A DNA stretch of 64,000 bases from Bombus terrestris (taxonomy: Eukaryota; Arthropoda; Insecta; Hymenoptera; Apidae): positions 62,001 to 126,000 of the forward strand of contig NW_025963591.1 in NCBI RefSeq assembly GCF_910591885.1. Direction: 5' to 3'. The notes beneath the pieces are model-generated. The model was not told the origin of the DNA. It searched no databases and worked only from the letters and a program-made list of their open reading frames with translations. This document shows positions 13,421 through 26,210 of this stretch, in pieces (positions within the stretch are counted from its first letter, which is position 1; each line of letters opens with the position of its first letter). A program made the position numbers and the translations under genes.

Positions 13421-14630
13421 CGTTGGGCATCGTTGGACACCGTGGGACAACGTGGGACAACGTGGGACAACGTGGGACAACGTGGGACAACGTGGGACAA
13501 CGTGGGACAACGTGGGACAACGTGGGACATCGTGGGACAACGTGGGACAACGTGGGACAACGTGGGACAACGTGGGACAACGTGGGACAACGTGGGACAA
13601 CGTGGGACAACGTGGGACAACGTGGGACACCGTTGGACATCGTTGGACACCGTGGGACAACGTGGGACAACGTGGGACAACGTGGGACACCGTTGGACAC
13701 CGTTGGACATCGTTGGACACCGTTGGACACCGTGGGACAACGTGGGACAACGTGGGACAACGTGGGACAACGTGGGACAACGTGGGACAACGTGGGACAA
13801 CGTGGGACAACGTGGGACATCGTGGGACAACGTGGGACAACGTGGGACAACGTGGGACAACGTGGGACACCGTTGGACAACGTGGGACACCGTTGGACAC
13901 CGTTGGACACCGTTGGACATCGGTGGACATCGTGGGACACCGTTGGACACCGTTGGACATCGTTGGACACCGTTGGACACCGTGGGACAACGTGGGACAA
14001 CGTGGGACAACGTGGGACAACGTGGGACAACGTGGGACAACGTGGGACAACGTGGGACAACGTGGGACACCGTGGGACACCGTTGGACAACGTGGGACAA
14101 CGTGGGACAACGTGGGACAACGTGGGACAACGTGGGACAACGTGGGACAACGTGGGACAACGTGGGACAACGTGGGACAACGTGGGACAACGTGGGACAA
14201 CGTGGGACAACGTGGGACACCGTTGGACATCGTTGGACGCCGTGGGACAACGTGGGACAACGTGGGACAACGTGGGACACCGTTGGACACCGTTGGACAT
14301 CGTTGGACAACGTGGGACAACGTGGGACAACGTGGGACAACGTGGGACACCGTTGGACATCGTTGGACACCGTGGGACAACGTGGGACAACGTGGGACAA
14401 CGTGGCACAACGTGGGACAACGTGGGACACCGTGGGACACAGTTGGACACCGTGGGACACCGTTGGGCACCGTTGGACATCGTTGGACACCGTGGGACAA
14501 CGTGGGACAACGTGGGACACCGTGGGACAACGTGGGACAACGTGGGACAACGTGGGACAACGTGGGACACCGTTGGACACCGTGGGACACCGTTGGACAC
14601 CGTTGGACACCGTGGGACACCGTTGGACAC
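13421..14630. repeat. Segmental duplication C, copy 2
   Basis: This is the partner of 7,841-9,050 at offset 5,580. It starts at CGTTGGGCAT (13,421) directly after CGTGAGACAA (13,381), a junction absent from copy 1. The left boundary is therefore probably a recombination breakpoint. Confidence 0.85.
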
Positions 14631-15850
14631 CGTTGGACACCGTTGGACACCGTGGGACAACGTGGGACAACGTGGGACAACGTGGGACAACGTGGGACAA
14701 CGTGGGACAACGTAGGACAACGTGGGACAACGTGGGACAACGTGGGACAACGTGGGACAACGTGGGACACCGTTGGACACCGTGGGACACCGTTGGACAC
14801 CGTTGGACATCGTTGGACACCGTGGGACATCGTGGGACAACGTGGGACAACGTGGGACAACGTGGGACAACGTGGGACACCGTTGGACAACGTGGGACAC
14901 CGTTGGACATCGTTGGACACCGTGGGACAACGTGGGACAACGTGGGACAACGTGGGACAACGTGGGACAACGTGGGACATCGTGGGACAACGTGGGACAA
15001 CGTGGGACAACGTGGGACAACGTGGGACACCGTTGGACAACGTGGGACACCGTTGGGCATCGTTGGACACCGTGGGACAACGTGGGACAACGTGGGACAA
15101 CGTGGGACAACGTGGGACAACGTGGGACAACGTGGGACAACGTGGGACAACGTGGGACAACGTGGGACATCGTGGGACAACGTGGGACAACGTGGGACAA
15201 CGTGGGACAACGTGGGACAACGTGGGACACCGTTGGACATCGTTGGACACCGTGGGACAACGTGGGACAACGTGGGACAACGTGGGACACCGTTGGACAC
15301 CGTTGGACATCGTTGGACACCGTTGGACACCGTGGGACAACGTGGGACAACGTGGGACAACGTGGGACAACGTGGGACAACGTGGGACAACGTGGGACAA
15401 CGTGGGACAACGTGGGACAACGTGGGACAACGTGGGACATCGTGGGACAACGTGGGACAACGTGGGACAACGTGGGACAACGTGGGACACCGTTGGACAA
15501 CGTGGGACACCGTGGGACACCGTTGGACAACGTGGGACAACGTGGGACAACGTGGGACAACGTGGGACAACGTGGGACACCCTTGGACACCGTGGGACAC
15601 CGTTGGACACCGTTGGACATCGTTGGACATCGTTGGACATCGTTGGACACCGTTGGACACCGTTGGACACCGTTGGACACCGTTGGACATCGGTGGACAT
15701 CGTGGGACACCGTGGGACAACGTGGGACACCGTGGGACAACGTGGGACAACGTGGGAAAACGTGGGACAACGTGGGACAACGTGGGACACCGTTGGACAT
15801 CGTTGGACACCGTGGGACAACGTGGGACAACGTGGGACACCGTGGGACAC

Positions 15851-16770
15851 CGTAGGACACCGTTGGACATCGTTGGACACCGTGGGACAACGTGGGACAA
15901 CGTGGGACACCGTTGGACACCGTTGGACATCGTTGGACACCGTGGGACAACGTGGGACAACGTGGGACAACGTGGGACAACGTGGGACAACGTGGGACAA
16001 CGTGGGACAACGTGGGACATCGTGGGACAACGTGGGACAACGTGGGACAACGTGGGACAACGTGGGACATCGTTGGACACCGCTGGACACCGTGGGACAA
16101 CGTGGGACAACGTGGGACAACGTGGGACAACGTGGGACAACGTGGGACAACGTGGGACAACGTGGGACAACGTGGGACACCGTTGGACATCGTTGGACAC
16201 CGTGGGACAACGTGGGACAACGTGGGACAACGTGGGACAACGTGGGACACCGTTGGACATCGTTGGACACCGGGGGGCAACGTGGGACAACGTGGGACAA
16301 CGTGGGACAACGTGGGACAACGTGGGACAACGTGGGACAACGTGGGACACCGTTGGACACCGTGGGACAACGTGGGACAACGTGGGACAACGTGGGACAA
16401 CGTGGGACAACGTGGGACAACGTGGGACAACGTGGGACACCGTTGGACACCGTGGGACAACGTGGGACAACGTGGGACAACGTGGGACACCGTTGGACAT
16501 CGTTGGACACCGTGGGACAACGTGGGACAACGTGGGACAACGTGGGACAACGTGGGACACCGTTGGACATCGTTGGACAACGTGGGACATCGTGGGACAA
16601 CGTGGGACAACGTGGGACAACGTGGGACAACGTGGGACAACGTGGGACAACGTGGGACAACGTGGGACAACGTGGGACAACGTGGGACAACGTGGGACAA
16701 CGTGGGACAACGTGGGACAACGTGGGACAACGTGGGACAACGTGGGACAACGTGGGACAACGTGGGACAC
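15851..16770. repeat. Duplications D and E, shared copy
   Basis: The segment combines the CGTAGGACAC start shared with 12,791 and the CGCTGGACAC plus CGGGGGGCAA pattern shared with 10,581-10,771. It ends in a 19-unit GTGGG run at 16,581-16,770. The mosaic suggests serial overlapping duplications or gene conversion, not a single event. Confidence 0.72.
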
Positions 16771-17250
16771 CGTTGGACATCGTTGGACAACGTGGGACAA
16801 CGTGGGACAACGTGGGACAACGTGGGACAACGTGGGACAACGTGGGACAACGTGGGACAACGTGGGACAACGTGGGACACCGTTGGACACCGTTGGACAT
16901 CGTTGGACAACGTGGGACATCGTGGGACAACGTGGGACACCGTGGGACAACGTGGGACAACGTGGGACAACGTGGGACAACGTGGGACAACGTGGGACAC
17001 CGTTGGACATCGTTGGACACCGTGGGACAACGTGGGACACCGTGGGACACCGTTGGACACCGTTGGACACCGTTGGACATCGGTGGACATCGTGGGACAC
17101 CGTTGGACACCGTTGGACATCGTTGGACACCGTTGGACACCGTGGGACAACGTGGGACAACGTGGGACACCGTTGGACACCGTGGGACACCGTTGGACAC
17201 CGTTGGACATCGTTGGACACCGTGGGACAACGTGGGACAACGTGGGACAA

Positions 17251-18230
17251 CGTGGGAAACCATGGAACAACGTGGGACAACGTGGGACAACGTGGGACAA
17301 CGTGGGACAACGTGGGACACCGTTGGACATCGTTGGACACCGTGGGACAACGTGGGACAACGTGGGACAACGTGGGACACCGTTGGACATCGTTGGACAA
17401 CGTGGGACAACGTGGGACACCGTTGGACATCGTTGGACAACGTGGGACAACGTGGGACAACGTGGGACAACGTGGGACAACGTGGGACACCGTTGGACAC
17501 CGTTGGACATCGTTGGACATCGTTGGACACCGTTGGACACCGTTGGACACCGTTGGACACCGTGGGACAACGTGGGACAACGTGGGACAACGTGGGACAA
17601 CGTGGGACAACGTGGGACAACGTGGGACAACGTGGGACAACGTGGGACAACGTGGGACAACGTGGGACAACGTGGGACATCGTGGGACAACGTGGGACAC
17701 CGTTGGACATCGTTGGACACCGTGGGACAACGTGGGACAACGTGGGACAACGTGGGAAACCATGGAACAACGTGGGACAACGTGGGACAACGTGGGACAA
17801 CGTGGGACAACGTGGGACACCGTTGGACATCGTTGGACACCGTGGGACAACGTGGGACAACGTGGGACAACGTGGGACACCGTTGGACATCGTTGGACAA
17901 CGTGGGACAACGTGGGACACCGTTGGACATCGTTGGACAACGTGGGACAACGTGGGACAACGTGGGACAACGTGGGACAACGTGGGACAACGTGGGACAC
18001 CGTTGGACACCGTTGGACATCGTTGGACATCGTTGGACACCGTTGGACACCGTTGGACACCGTTGGACACCGTGGGACAACGTGGGACAACGTGGGACAA
18101 CGTGGGACAACGTGGGACAACGTGGGACAACGTGGGACAACGTGGGACAACGTGGGACAACGTGGGACAACGTGGGACAACGTGGGACATCGTGGGACAA
18201 CGTGGGACAACGTGGGACAACGTGGGACAA
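17251..18230. repeat. 500-bp tandem duplication starting at CATGG units
   Basis: Positions 17,251-17,750 and 17,751-18,230 show the same variant order. Each starts with the CATGG double unit, then CGTTGGACAA at 17,391/17,891 and 17,431/17,931. The offset changes from 500 to 510 bp at an extra G-type unit near 17,981. It marks the passage from domain I to domain II. Confidence 0.82.
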
Positions 18231-18580
18231 CGTAGGACAACGTGGGACAACGTGGGACAACGTGGGACAACGTGGGACAACGTGGGACACCGTTGGACAT
18301 CGTTGGACACCGTTGGACACCGTGGGACACCGTTGGACAACGTGGGACAACGTGGGACAACGTGGGACAACGTGGGACAACGTGGGACAACGTGGGACAA
18401 CGTGGGACAACGTGGGACAACGTGGGACACCGTTGGACTCCGTGGGACACCGTTGGACAACGTGGGACAACGTGGGACAACGTGGGACAACGTGGGACAA
18501 CGTGGGACACCGTTGGACACCGTGGGACACCGTTGGACACCGTTGGACATCGTTGGACACCGTGGGACAACGTGGGACAA

Positions 18581-21500
18581 CGTGGGAAACCATGGAACAA
18601 CGCGGGACAACGTGGGACAACGTGGGACAACGTGGGACAAAGTGGGACACCGTTGGACATCGTTGGACACCGTGGGACAACGTGGGACAACGTGGGACAC
18701 CGTTGGACACCGTTGGACATCGTTGGACACCGTTGGACACCGTGGGACAACGTGGGACAACGTGGGACAACGTGGGACAACGTGGGACAACGTGGGACAC
18801 CGTTGGACACCGTGGGACAACGTGGGACAACGTGGGACAACGTGGGACAACGTGGGACACCGTGGGACACCGTTGGACATCGGTGGACATCGTGGGACAC
18901 CGTTGGACACCGTTGGACATCGTTGGACACCGTTGGACACCGTGGGACAACGTGGGACAACGTGGGACAACGTGGGACACCGTTGGACACCGTTGGACAT
19001 CGTTGGACATCGTTGGACATCGTGGGACACCGTTGGACATCGTTGGACACCGTTGGACATCGTTGGACACCGTGGGACAACGTGGGACAACGTGGGACAA
19101 CGTGGGACACCGTTGGACACCGTTGGACATCGTTGGACATCGTTGGACATCGTGGGACACCGTTGGACATCGTTGGACACCGTTGGACATCGTTGGACAC
19201 CGTGGGACAACGTGGGACAACGTGGGACAACGTGGGACACCGTTGGACATCGTTGGACACCGTTGGACACCGTTGGACACCGTTGGACATCGGTGGACAC
19301 CGTGGGACAACGTGGGACAACGTGGGACAACGTGGGACACCGTTGGACACCGTTGGACATCGTTGGACATCGTTGGACATCGTGGGACACCGTTGGACAT
19401 CGTTGGACACCGTTGGACATCGTTGGACACCGTGGGACAACGTGGGACAACGTGGGACAACGTGGGACACCGTTGGACACCGTTGGACATCGTTGGACAT
19501 CGTTGGACATCGTGGGACACCGTTGGACACCGTTGGACACCGTTGGACATCGTTGGACACCGTGGGACAACGTGGGACTACGTGGGACAACGTGGGACAA
19601 CGTGGGACATCGTGGGACAACGTGGGACACCGTTGGACAACGTGGGACACCGTTGGACATCGTTGGACACCGTGGGACAACGTGGGACAACGTGGGACAA
19701 CGTGGGACACCGTTGGACACCGTTGGACATCGTTGGACATCGTTGGACATCGTGGGACACCGTTGGACATCGTTGGACACCGTTGGACATCGTTGGACAC
19801 CGTTGGACATCGTTGGACACCGTGGGACAACGTGGGACAACGTGGGACAACGTGGGACACCGTTGGACATCGTTGGACACCGTTGGACACCGTTGGACAC
19901 CGTTGGACATCGGTGGACACCGTGGGACAACGTGGGACAACGTGGGACAACGTGGGACACCGTTGGACATCGTTGGACACCGTTGGACACCGTTGGACAC
20001 CGTTGGACATCGGTGGACACCGTGGGACAACGTGGGACAACGTGGGACAACGTGGGACACCGTTGGACACCGTTGGACATCGTTGGACATCGTTGGACAT
20101 CGTGGGACACCGTTGGACATCGTTGGACACCGTTGGACATCGTTGGACACCGTGGGACAACGTGGGACAACGTGGGACAACGTGGGACACCGTTGGACAC
20201 CGTTGGACATCGTTGGACATCGTTGGACATCGTGGGACACCGTTGGACATCGTTGGACACCGTTGGACACCGTGGGACAACGTGGGACAACGTGGGACAA
20301 CGTGGGACACCGTTGGACACCGTTGGACACCGTTGGACACCGTTGGACACCGTTGGACACCGTTGGACACCGTTGGACACCGTTGGACATCGGTGGACAC
20401 CGTTGGACACCGTTGGACATCGGTGGACATCGTGGGACACCGTTGGACACCGTTGGACATCGTTGGACACCGTTGGACACCGTTGGACACCGTGGGACAA
20501 CGTGGGACAACGTGGGACAACGTGGGACACCGTGGGACACCGTTGGACAACGTGGGACAACGTGGGACAACGTGGGACAACGTGGGACAACGTGGGACAC
20601 CGTTGGACACCGTGGGACACCGTTGGACACCGTTGGACATCGTTGGACACCGTGGGACAACGTGGGACAACGTGGGACAACGTGGGAAACCATGGAACAA
20701 CGTGGGACAACGTGGGACAACGTGGGACAACGTGGGACAACGTGGGACAACGTGGGACACCGTTGGACATCGTTGGACAACGTGGGACAACGTGGGACAA
20801 CGTGGGACAACGTGGGACAACGTGGGACAACGTGGGACACCGTTGGACACCGTGGGACACCGTTGGACACCGTTGGACATCGTTGGACACCGTGGGACAA
20901 CGTGGGACAACGTGGGACAACGTGGGACACCGTTGGACACCGTGGGACAACGTGGGACAACGTGGGACAACGTGGGACACCGTTGGACATCGTTGGACAT
21001 CGTTGGACATCGTTGGACACCGTTGGACACCGTTGGACACCGTTGGATACCGTTGGACACCGTTGGACATCGGTGGACATCGTGGGACACCGTTGGACAC
21101 CGTTGGACATCGTTGGACACCGTTGGACACCGTGGGACAACGTGGGACAACGTGGGACAACGTGGGACAACGTGGGACAACGTGGGACAACGTGGGACAA
21201 CGTGGGACACCGTTGGACACCGTGGGACACCGTTGGACAACGTGGGACAACGTGGGACAACGTGGGACAACGTGGGACAACGTGGGACACCGTTGGACAC
21301 CGTGGGACACCGTTGGACACCGTTGGACATCGTTGGACACCGTGGGACAACGTGGGACAACGTGGGACAACGTGGGAAACCATGGAACAACGTGGGACAA
21401 CGTGGGACAACGTGGGACAACGTGGGACACCGTTGGACATCGTTGGACACCGTGGGACAACGTGGGACAACGTGGGACAACGTGGGACAACGTGGGACAA

Positions 21501-24500
21501 CGTGGGACACCGTTGGACACCGTGGGACACCGTTGGACAACGTGGGACAACGTGGGACAACGTGGGACAACGTGGGACACCGTTGGACACCGTGGGACAC
21601 CGTTGGACACCGTTGGACATCGTTGGACACCGTGGGACAACGTGGGACAACGTGGGACAACGTGGGAAACCATGGAACAACGTGGGACAACGTGGGACAA
21701 CGTGGGACACCGTTGCACATCGTTGGACACCGTGGGACAACGTGGGACAACGTGGGACAACGTGGGACAACGTAGGACAACGTGGGAAAACGTGGGACAC
21801 CGTTGGACATCGTTGGACAACGTGGGACATCGTGGGACAACGTGGGACAACGTGGGACAACGTGGGACAACGTGGGACACCGTTGGACACCGTGGGACAC
21901 CGCTGGACACCGTTGGACACCGTGGGACACCGTTGGACACCGTTGGACATCGTTGGACACCGTTGGACACCGCTGGACACCGTGGGACAACGTGGGACAA
22001 CGTGGGACAACGTGGGACAACGTGGGACAACGTGGGACAACGTGGGACAACGTGGGACAACGTAGGACAACGTGGGACAACGTGGGACAACGTCGGACAA
22101 CGTGGGACACCGTTGGACATCGTTGGACACCGTGGGACAACGTGGGACAACGTGGGACAACGTGGGAAACCATGGAACAACGTGGGACAACGTGGGACAA
22201 CGTGGGACAACGTGGGACACCGTTGGACATCGTTGGACAACGTGGGACATCGTGGGACAACGTGGGACAACGTGGGACAACGTGGGACAACGTGGGACAA
22301 CGTGGGACACCGTTGGACACCGTGGGACACCGTTGGACACCGTTGGACACCGTTGGACACCGTGGGACAACGTGGGACAACGTGGGACAACGTGGGAAAC
22401 CATGGAACAACGTGGGACACCGTTGGACACCGTGGGACAACGTGGGACAACGTGGGACAACGTGGGACAACGTGGGGCACCGTTGGACACCGTGGGACAC
22501 CGTTGGACACCGTTCGACATCGTTGGACACCGTGGGACAACGTGGGACAACGTGGGACAACGTGGGAAACCATGGAACAACGTGGGACAACGTGGGACAA
22601 CGTGGGACAACGTGGGACACCGTTGGACATCGTTGGACAACGTGGGACATCGTGGGACAACGTGGGACAGCGTGGGACAACGTGGGACACCGTTGGACAC
22701 CGTGGGACACCGTTGGACACCGTTGGACATCGTTGGACACCGTGGGACAACGTGGGACAACGTGGGACAACGTGGGAAACCATGGAACAACGTGGGACAC
22801 CGTTGGACACCGTGGGACAACGTGGGACAACGTGGGACAACGTGGGACAACGTAGGACAACGTGGGACAACGTGGGACAACGTCGGACAACGTGGGACAC
22901 CGTTGGACATCGTTGGACACCGTGGGACAACGTGGGACAACGTGGGACAACGTGGGACACCGTTGGACACCGTGGGACACCGTGGGACAACGTGGGACAA
23001 CGTGGGACAACGTGGGACAACGTGGGACAACGTGGGACAACGTGGGACAACGTGGGACAACGTGGGACAACGTGGGACAACGTGGGACAACGTGGGACAA
23101 CGTGGGACACCGTTGGACACCGTGGGACACAGTTGGACAACGTGGGACAACGTGGGACAACGTGGGACAACGTGCGTCACCGTTGGACACCGTGGGACAC
23201 CGTTGGACACCGTTGGACATCGTTGGACACCGTGGGACAACGTGGGACAACGTGGGACAACGTGGGAAACCATGGAACAACGTGGGACAACGTGGGACAA
23301 CGTGGGACAACGTGGGACACCGTTGGACATCGTTGGACAACGTGGGACATCGTGGGACAACGTGGGACAACGTGGGACAACGTGGGACAACGTGGGACAA
23401 CGTGGGACACCGTTGGACACCGTGGGACACCGTTGGACACCGTTGGACATCGTTGGACACCGTGGGACAACGTGGGACAACGTGGGACAACGTGGGAAAC
23501 CATGGAACAACGTGGGACACCGTTGGACACCGTGGGACAACGTGGGACAACGTGGGACAACGTGGGACAACGTGGGACAACGTGGGGCACCGTTGGACAC
23601 CGTGGGACACCGTTGGACACCGTTCGACATCGTTGGACACCGTGGGACAACGTGGCACAACGTGGGACAACGTGGGAAACCATGGAACAACGTGGGACAA
23701 CGTGGGACAACGTGGGACAACGTGGGACACCGTTGGACATCGTTGGACAACGTGGGACATCGTGGGACAACGTGGGACAACGTGGGACAACGTGGGACAC
23801 CGTTGGACACCGTGGGACACCGTTGGACACCGTTGGACATCGTTGGACACCGTGGGACATCGTTGGACACCGTGGGACAACGTGGGACAACGTGGGACAA
23901 CGTGGGACACCGTTGGACACCGTTGGACATCGTTGGACACCGTGGGACAACGTGGGACAACGTGGGACAACGTGGGACACCGTTGGACACCGTGGGACAT
24001 CGTTGGACACCGTTGGACACCGTTGGACATCGTTGGACACCGTTGGACACCGTTGGACACCGTGGGACACCGTTGGACAACGTGGGACAACGTGGGACAA
24101 CGTGGGACAACGTGGGACAACGTGGGACACCGTTGGACACCGTGGGACAACGTGGGACAACGTGGGACAACGTGGGACAACGTGGGACAACGTGGGGCAA
24201 CGTAGGACAACGTGGGACAACGTGGGACACCGTTGGACATCGTTGGACAACGTGGGACATCGTGGGACAACGTGGGACACCGTGGGACACCGTTGGACAC
24301 CGTTGGACACCGTGGGACACCGTTGGACACCGTTGGACATCGTTGGACACCGTTGGACACCGTTGGACACCGTTGGACACCGTGGGACAACGTGGGACAA
24401 CGTGGGACAACGTGGGACAACGTGGGACAACGTGGGAAACCATGGAACAACGTGGGACACCGTTGGACACCGTGGGACAACGTGGGACAACGTGGGACAA

Positions 24501-24550
24501 CGTGGGACAACGTGGGACAACGTAGGACAACGTGGGACAACGTGGGACAA
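18581..24550. repeat. Higher-order repeat of domain II, copy 1
   Basis: CATGG units in this copy lie at 18,581, 20,681, 21,371, 21,661, 22,161, 22,391, 22,561, 22,771, 23,261, 23,491, 23,671 and 24,431. From 20,681 on, each has a partner 6,640-6,650 bp downstream. The first, followed by CGCGGGACAA at 18,601, matches 31,351/31,371 at offset 12,770. CGTGGGACTA (19,571), CGTCGGACAA (22,091, 22,881) and CGTGCGTCAC (23,171) are further anchors. Copy-specific units include CGTTGCACAT at 21,711 and CGTGGGAAAA at 21,781. Confidence 0.85.
20311..20480. repeat. T-type-only block with CGGTGG units (copy 1 of 3)
   Basis: About 17 consecutive units are almost all CGTTGGACAC or CGTTGGACAT, with CGGTGGACAC at 20,391 and CGGTGGACAT at 20,421. 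GGG tracts are nearly absent, so this breaks the quadruplex-compatible pattern. The same block recurs at 26,951-27,120 and 34,011-34,180. Confidence 0.82.
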
Positions 24551-26210
24551 CGTAGGACACCGTTGGACACCGTGGGACACCGTTGGACACCGTTGGACAT
24601 CGTTGGACACCGTGGGACAACGTGGGACAACGTGGGACAACGTGGGACACCGTTGGACACCGTGGGACAACGTGGGACAACGTGGGACAACGTGGGACAA
24701 CGTGGGACACCGTGGGACACCGTTGGACATCGGTGGACATCGTGGGACACCGTTGGACACCGTTGGACATCGTTGGACACCGTTGGACACCGTGGGACAA
24801 CGTGGGACAACGTGGGACAACGTGGGACACCGTTGGACACCGTTGGACATCGTTGGACATCGTTGGACATCGTGGGACACCGTTGGACATCGTTGGACAC
24901 CGTTGGACATCGTTGGACACCGTGGGACAACGTGGGACAACGTGGGACAACGTGGGACACCGTTGGACACCGTTGGACATCGTTGGACATCGTTGGACAT
25001 CGTGGGACACCGTTGGACATCGTTGGACACCGTTGGACATCGTTGGACACCGTGGGACAACGTGGGACAACGTGGGACAACGTGGGACACCGTTGGACAT
25101 CGTTGGACACCGTTGGACACCGTTGGACACCGTTGGACATCGGTGGACACCGTGGGACAACGTGGGACAACGTGGGACAACGTGGGACACCGTTGGACAC
25201 CGTTGGACATCGTTGGACATCGTTGGACATCGTGGGACACCGTTGGACATCGTTGGACACCGTTGGACATCGTTGGACACCGTGGGACAACGTGGGACAA
25301 CGTGGGACAACGTGGGACACCGTTGGACACCGTTGGACATCGTTGGACATCGTTGGACATCGTGGGACACCGTTGGACATCGTTGGACACCGTTGGACAT
25401 CGTTGGACACCGTGGGACAACGTGGGACTACGTGGGACAACGTGGGACAACGTGGGACATCGTGGGACAACGTGGGACACCGTTGGACAACGTGGGACAC
25501 CGTTGGACATCGTTGGACACCGTGGGACAACGTGGGACAACGTGGGACAACGTGGGACACCGTTGGACACCGTTGGACATCGTTGGACATCGTTGGACAT
25601 CGTGGGACACCGTTGGACATCGTTGGACACCGTTGGACATCGTTGGACATCGTTGGACATCGTGGGACACCGTTGGACATCGTTGGACACCGTTGGACAT
25701 CGTTGGACACCGTGGGACAACGTGGGACAACGTGGGACAACGTGGGACACCGTTGGACACCGTTGGACATCGTTGGACATCGTTGGACATCGTGGGACAC
25801 CGTTGGACATCGTTGGACACCGTTGGACATCGTTGGACACCGTGGGACAACGTGGGACACCGTGGGACATCGTGGGACACCGTTGGACATCGTTGGACAC
25901 CGTTGGACACCGTTGGACACCGTTGGACATCGGTGGACACCGTGGGACAACGTGGGACAACGTGGGACAACGTGGGACACCGTTGGACACCGTTGGACAT
26001 CGTTGGACATCGTTGGACATCGTGGGACACCGTTGGACATCGTTGGACACCGTTGGACATCGTTGGACACCGTGGGACAACGTGGGACAACGTGGGACAA
26101 CGTGGGACACCGTTGGACACCGTTGGACATCGTTGGACATCGTTGGACATCGTGGGACACCGTTGGACATCGTTGGACACCGTTGGACATCGTTGGACAC
26201 CGTGGGACAA
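24551..26210. repeat. Extra internal duplication between HOR copies 1 and 2
   Basis: This repeats the T-type-rich part of copy 1. CGGTGGACAT at 24,731 matches 18,881 and CGTGGGACTA at 25,421 matches 19,571, both at offset 5,850. A second CGTGGGACTA follows at 26,211, 790 bp on. The segment is additional to the 6.6-kb period and shows local expansion of part of the higher-order unit. Confidence 0.75.

Larger units (their letters stand above)
1..18240. repeat. Array domain I: G-type-rich, CATGG-poor
   Basis: The domain is dominated by long runs of CGTGGGACAA broken by short T-type pairs. Its markers are CGTTGGGCAT (for example 2,032, 4,412, 7,821, 9,251, 13,421, 15,051), CGTTGGGCAC (1,282, 3,782, 8,881, 14,461) and CGGGGGGCAA (6,272, 10,771, 13,271, 16,271). 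The CATGG double unit is absent until 12,361 and appears only three times here (12,361, 17,251, 17,751). Several segmental duplications of 0.3-2.5 kb lie inside and are listed separately. No gene-like sequence is present. The right border is my choice, placed where the CATGG unit becomes frequent. Confidence 0.75.
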
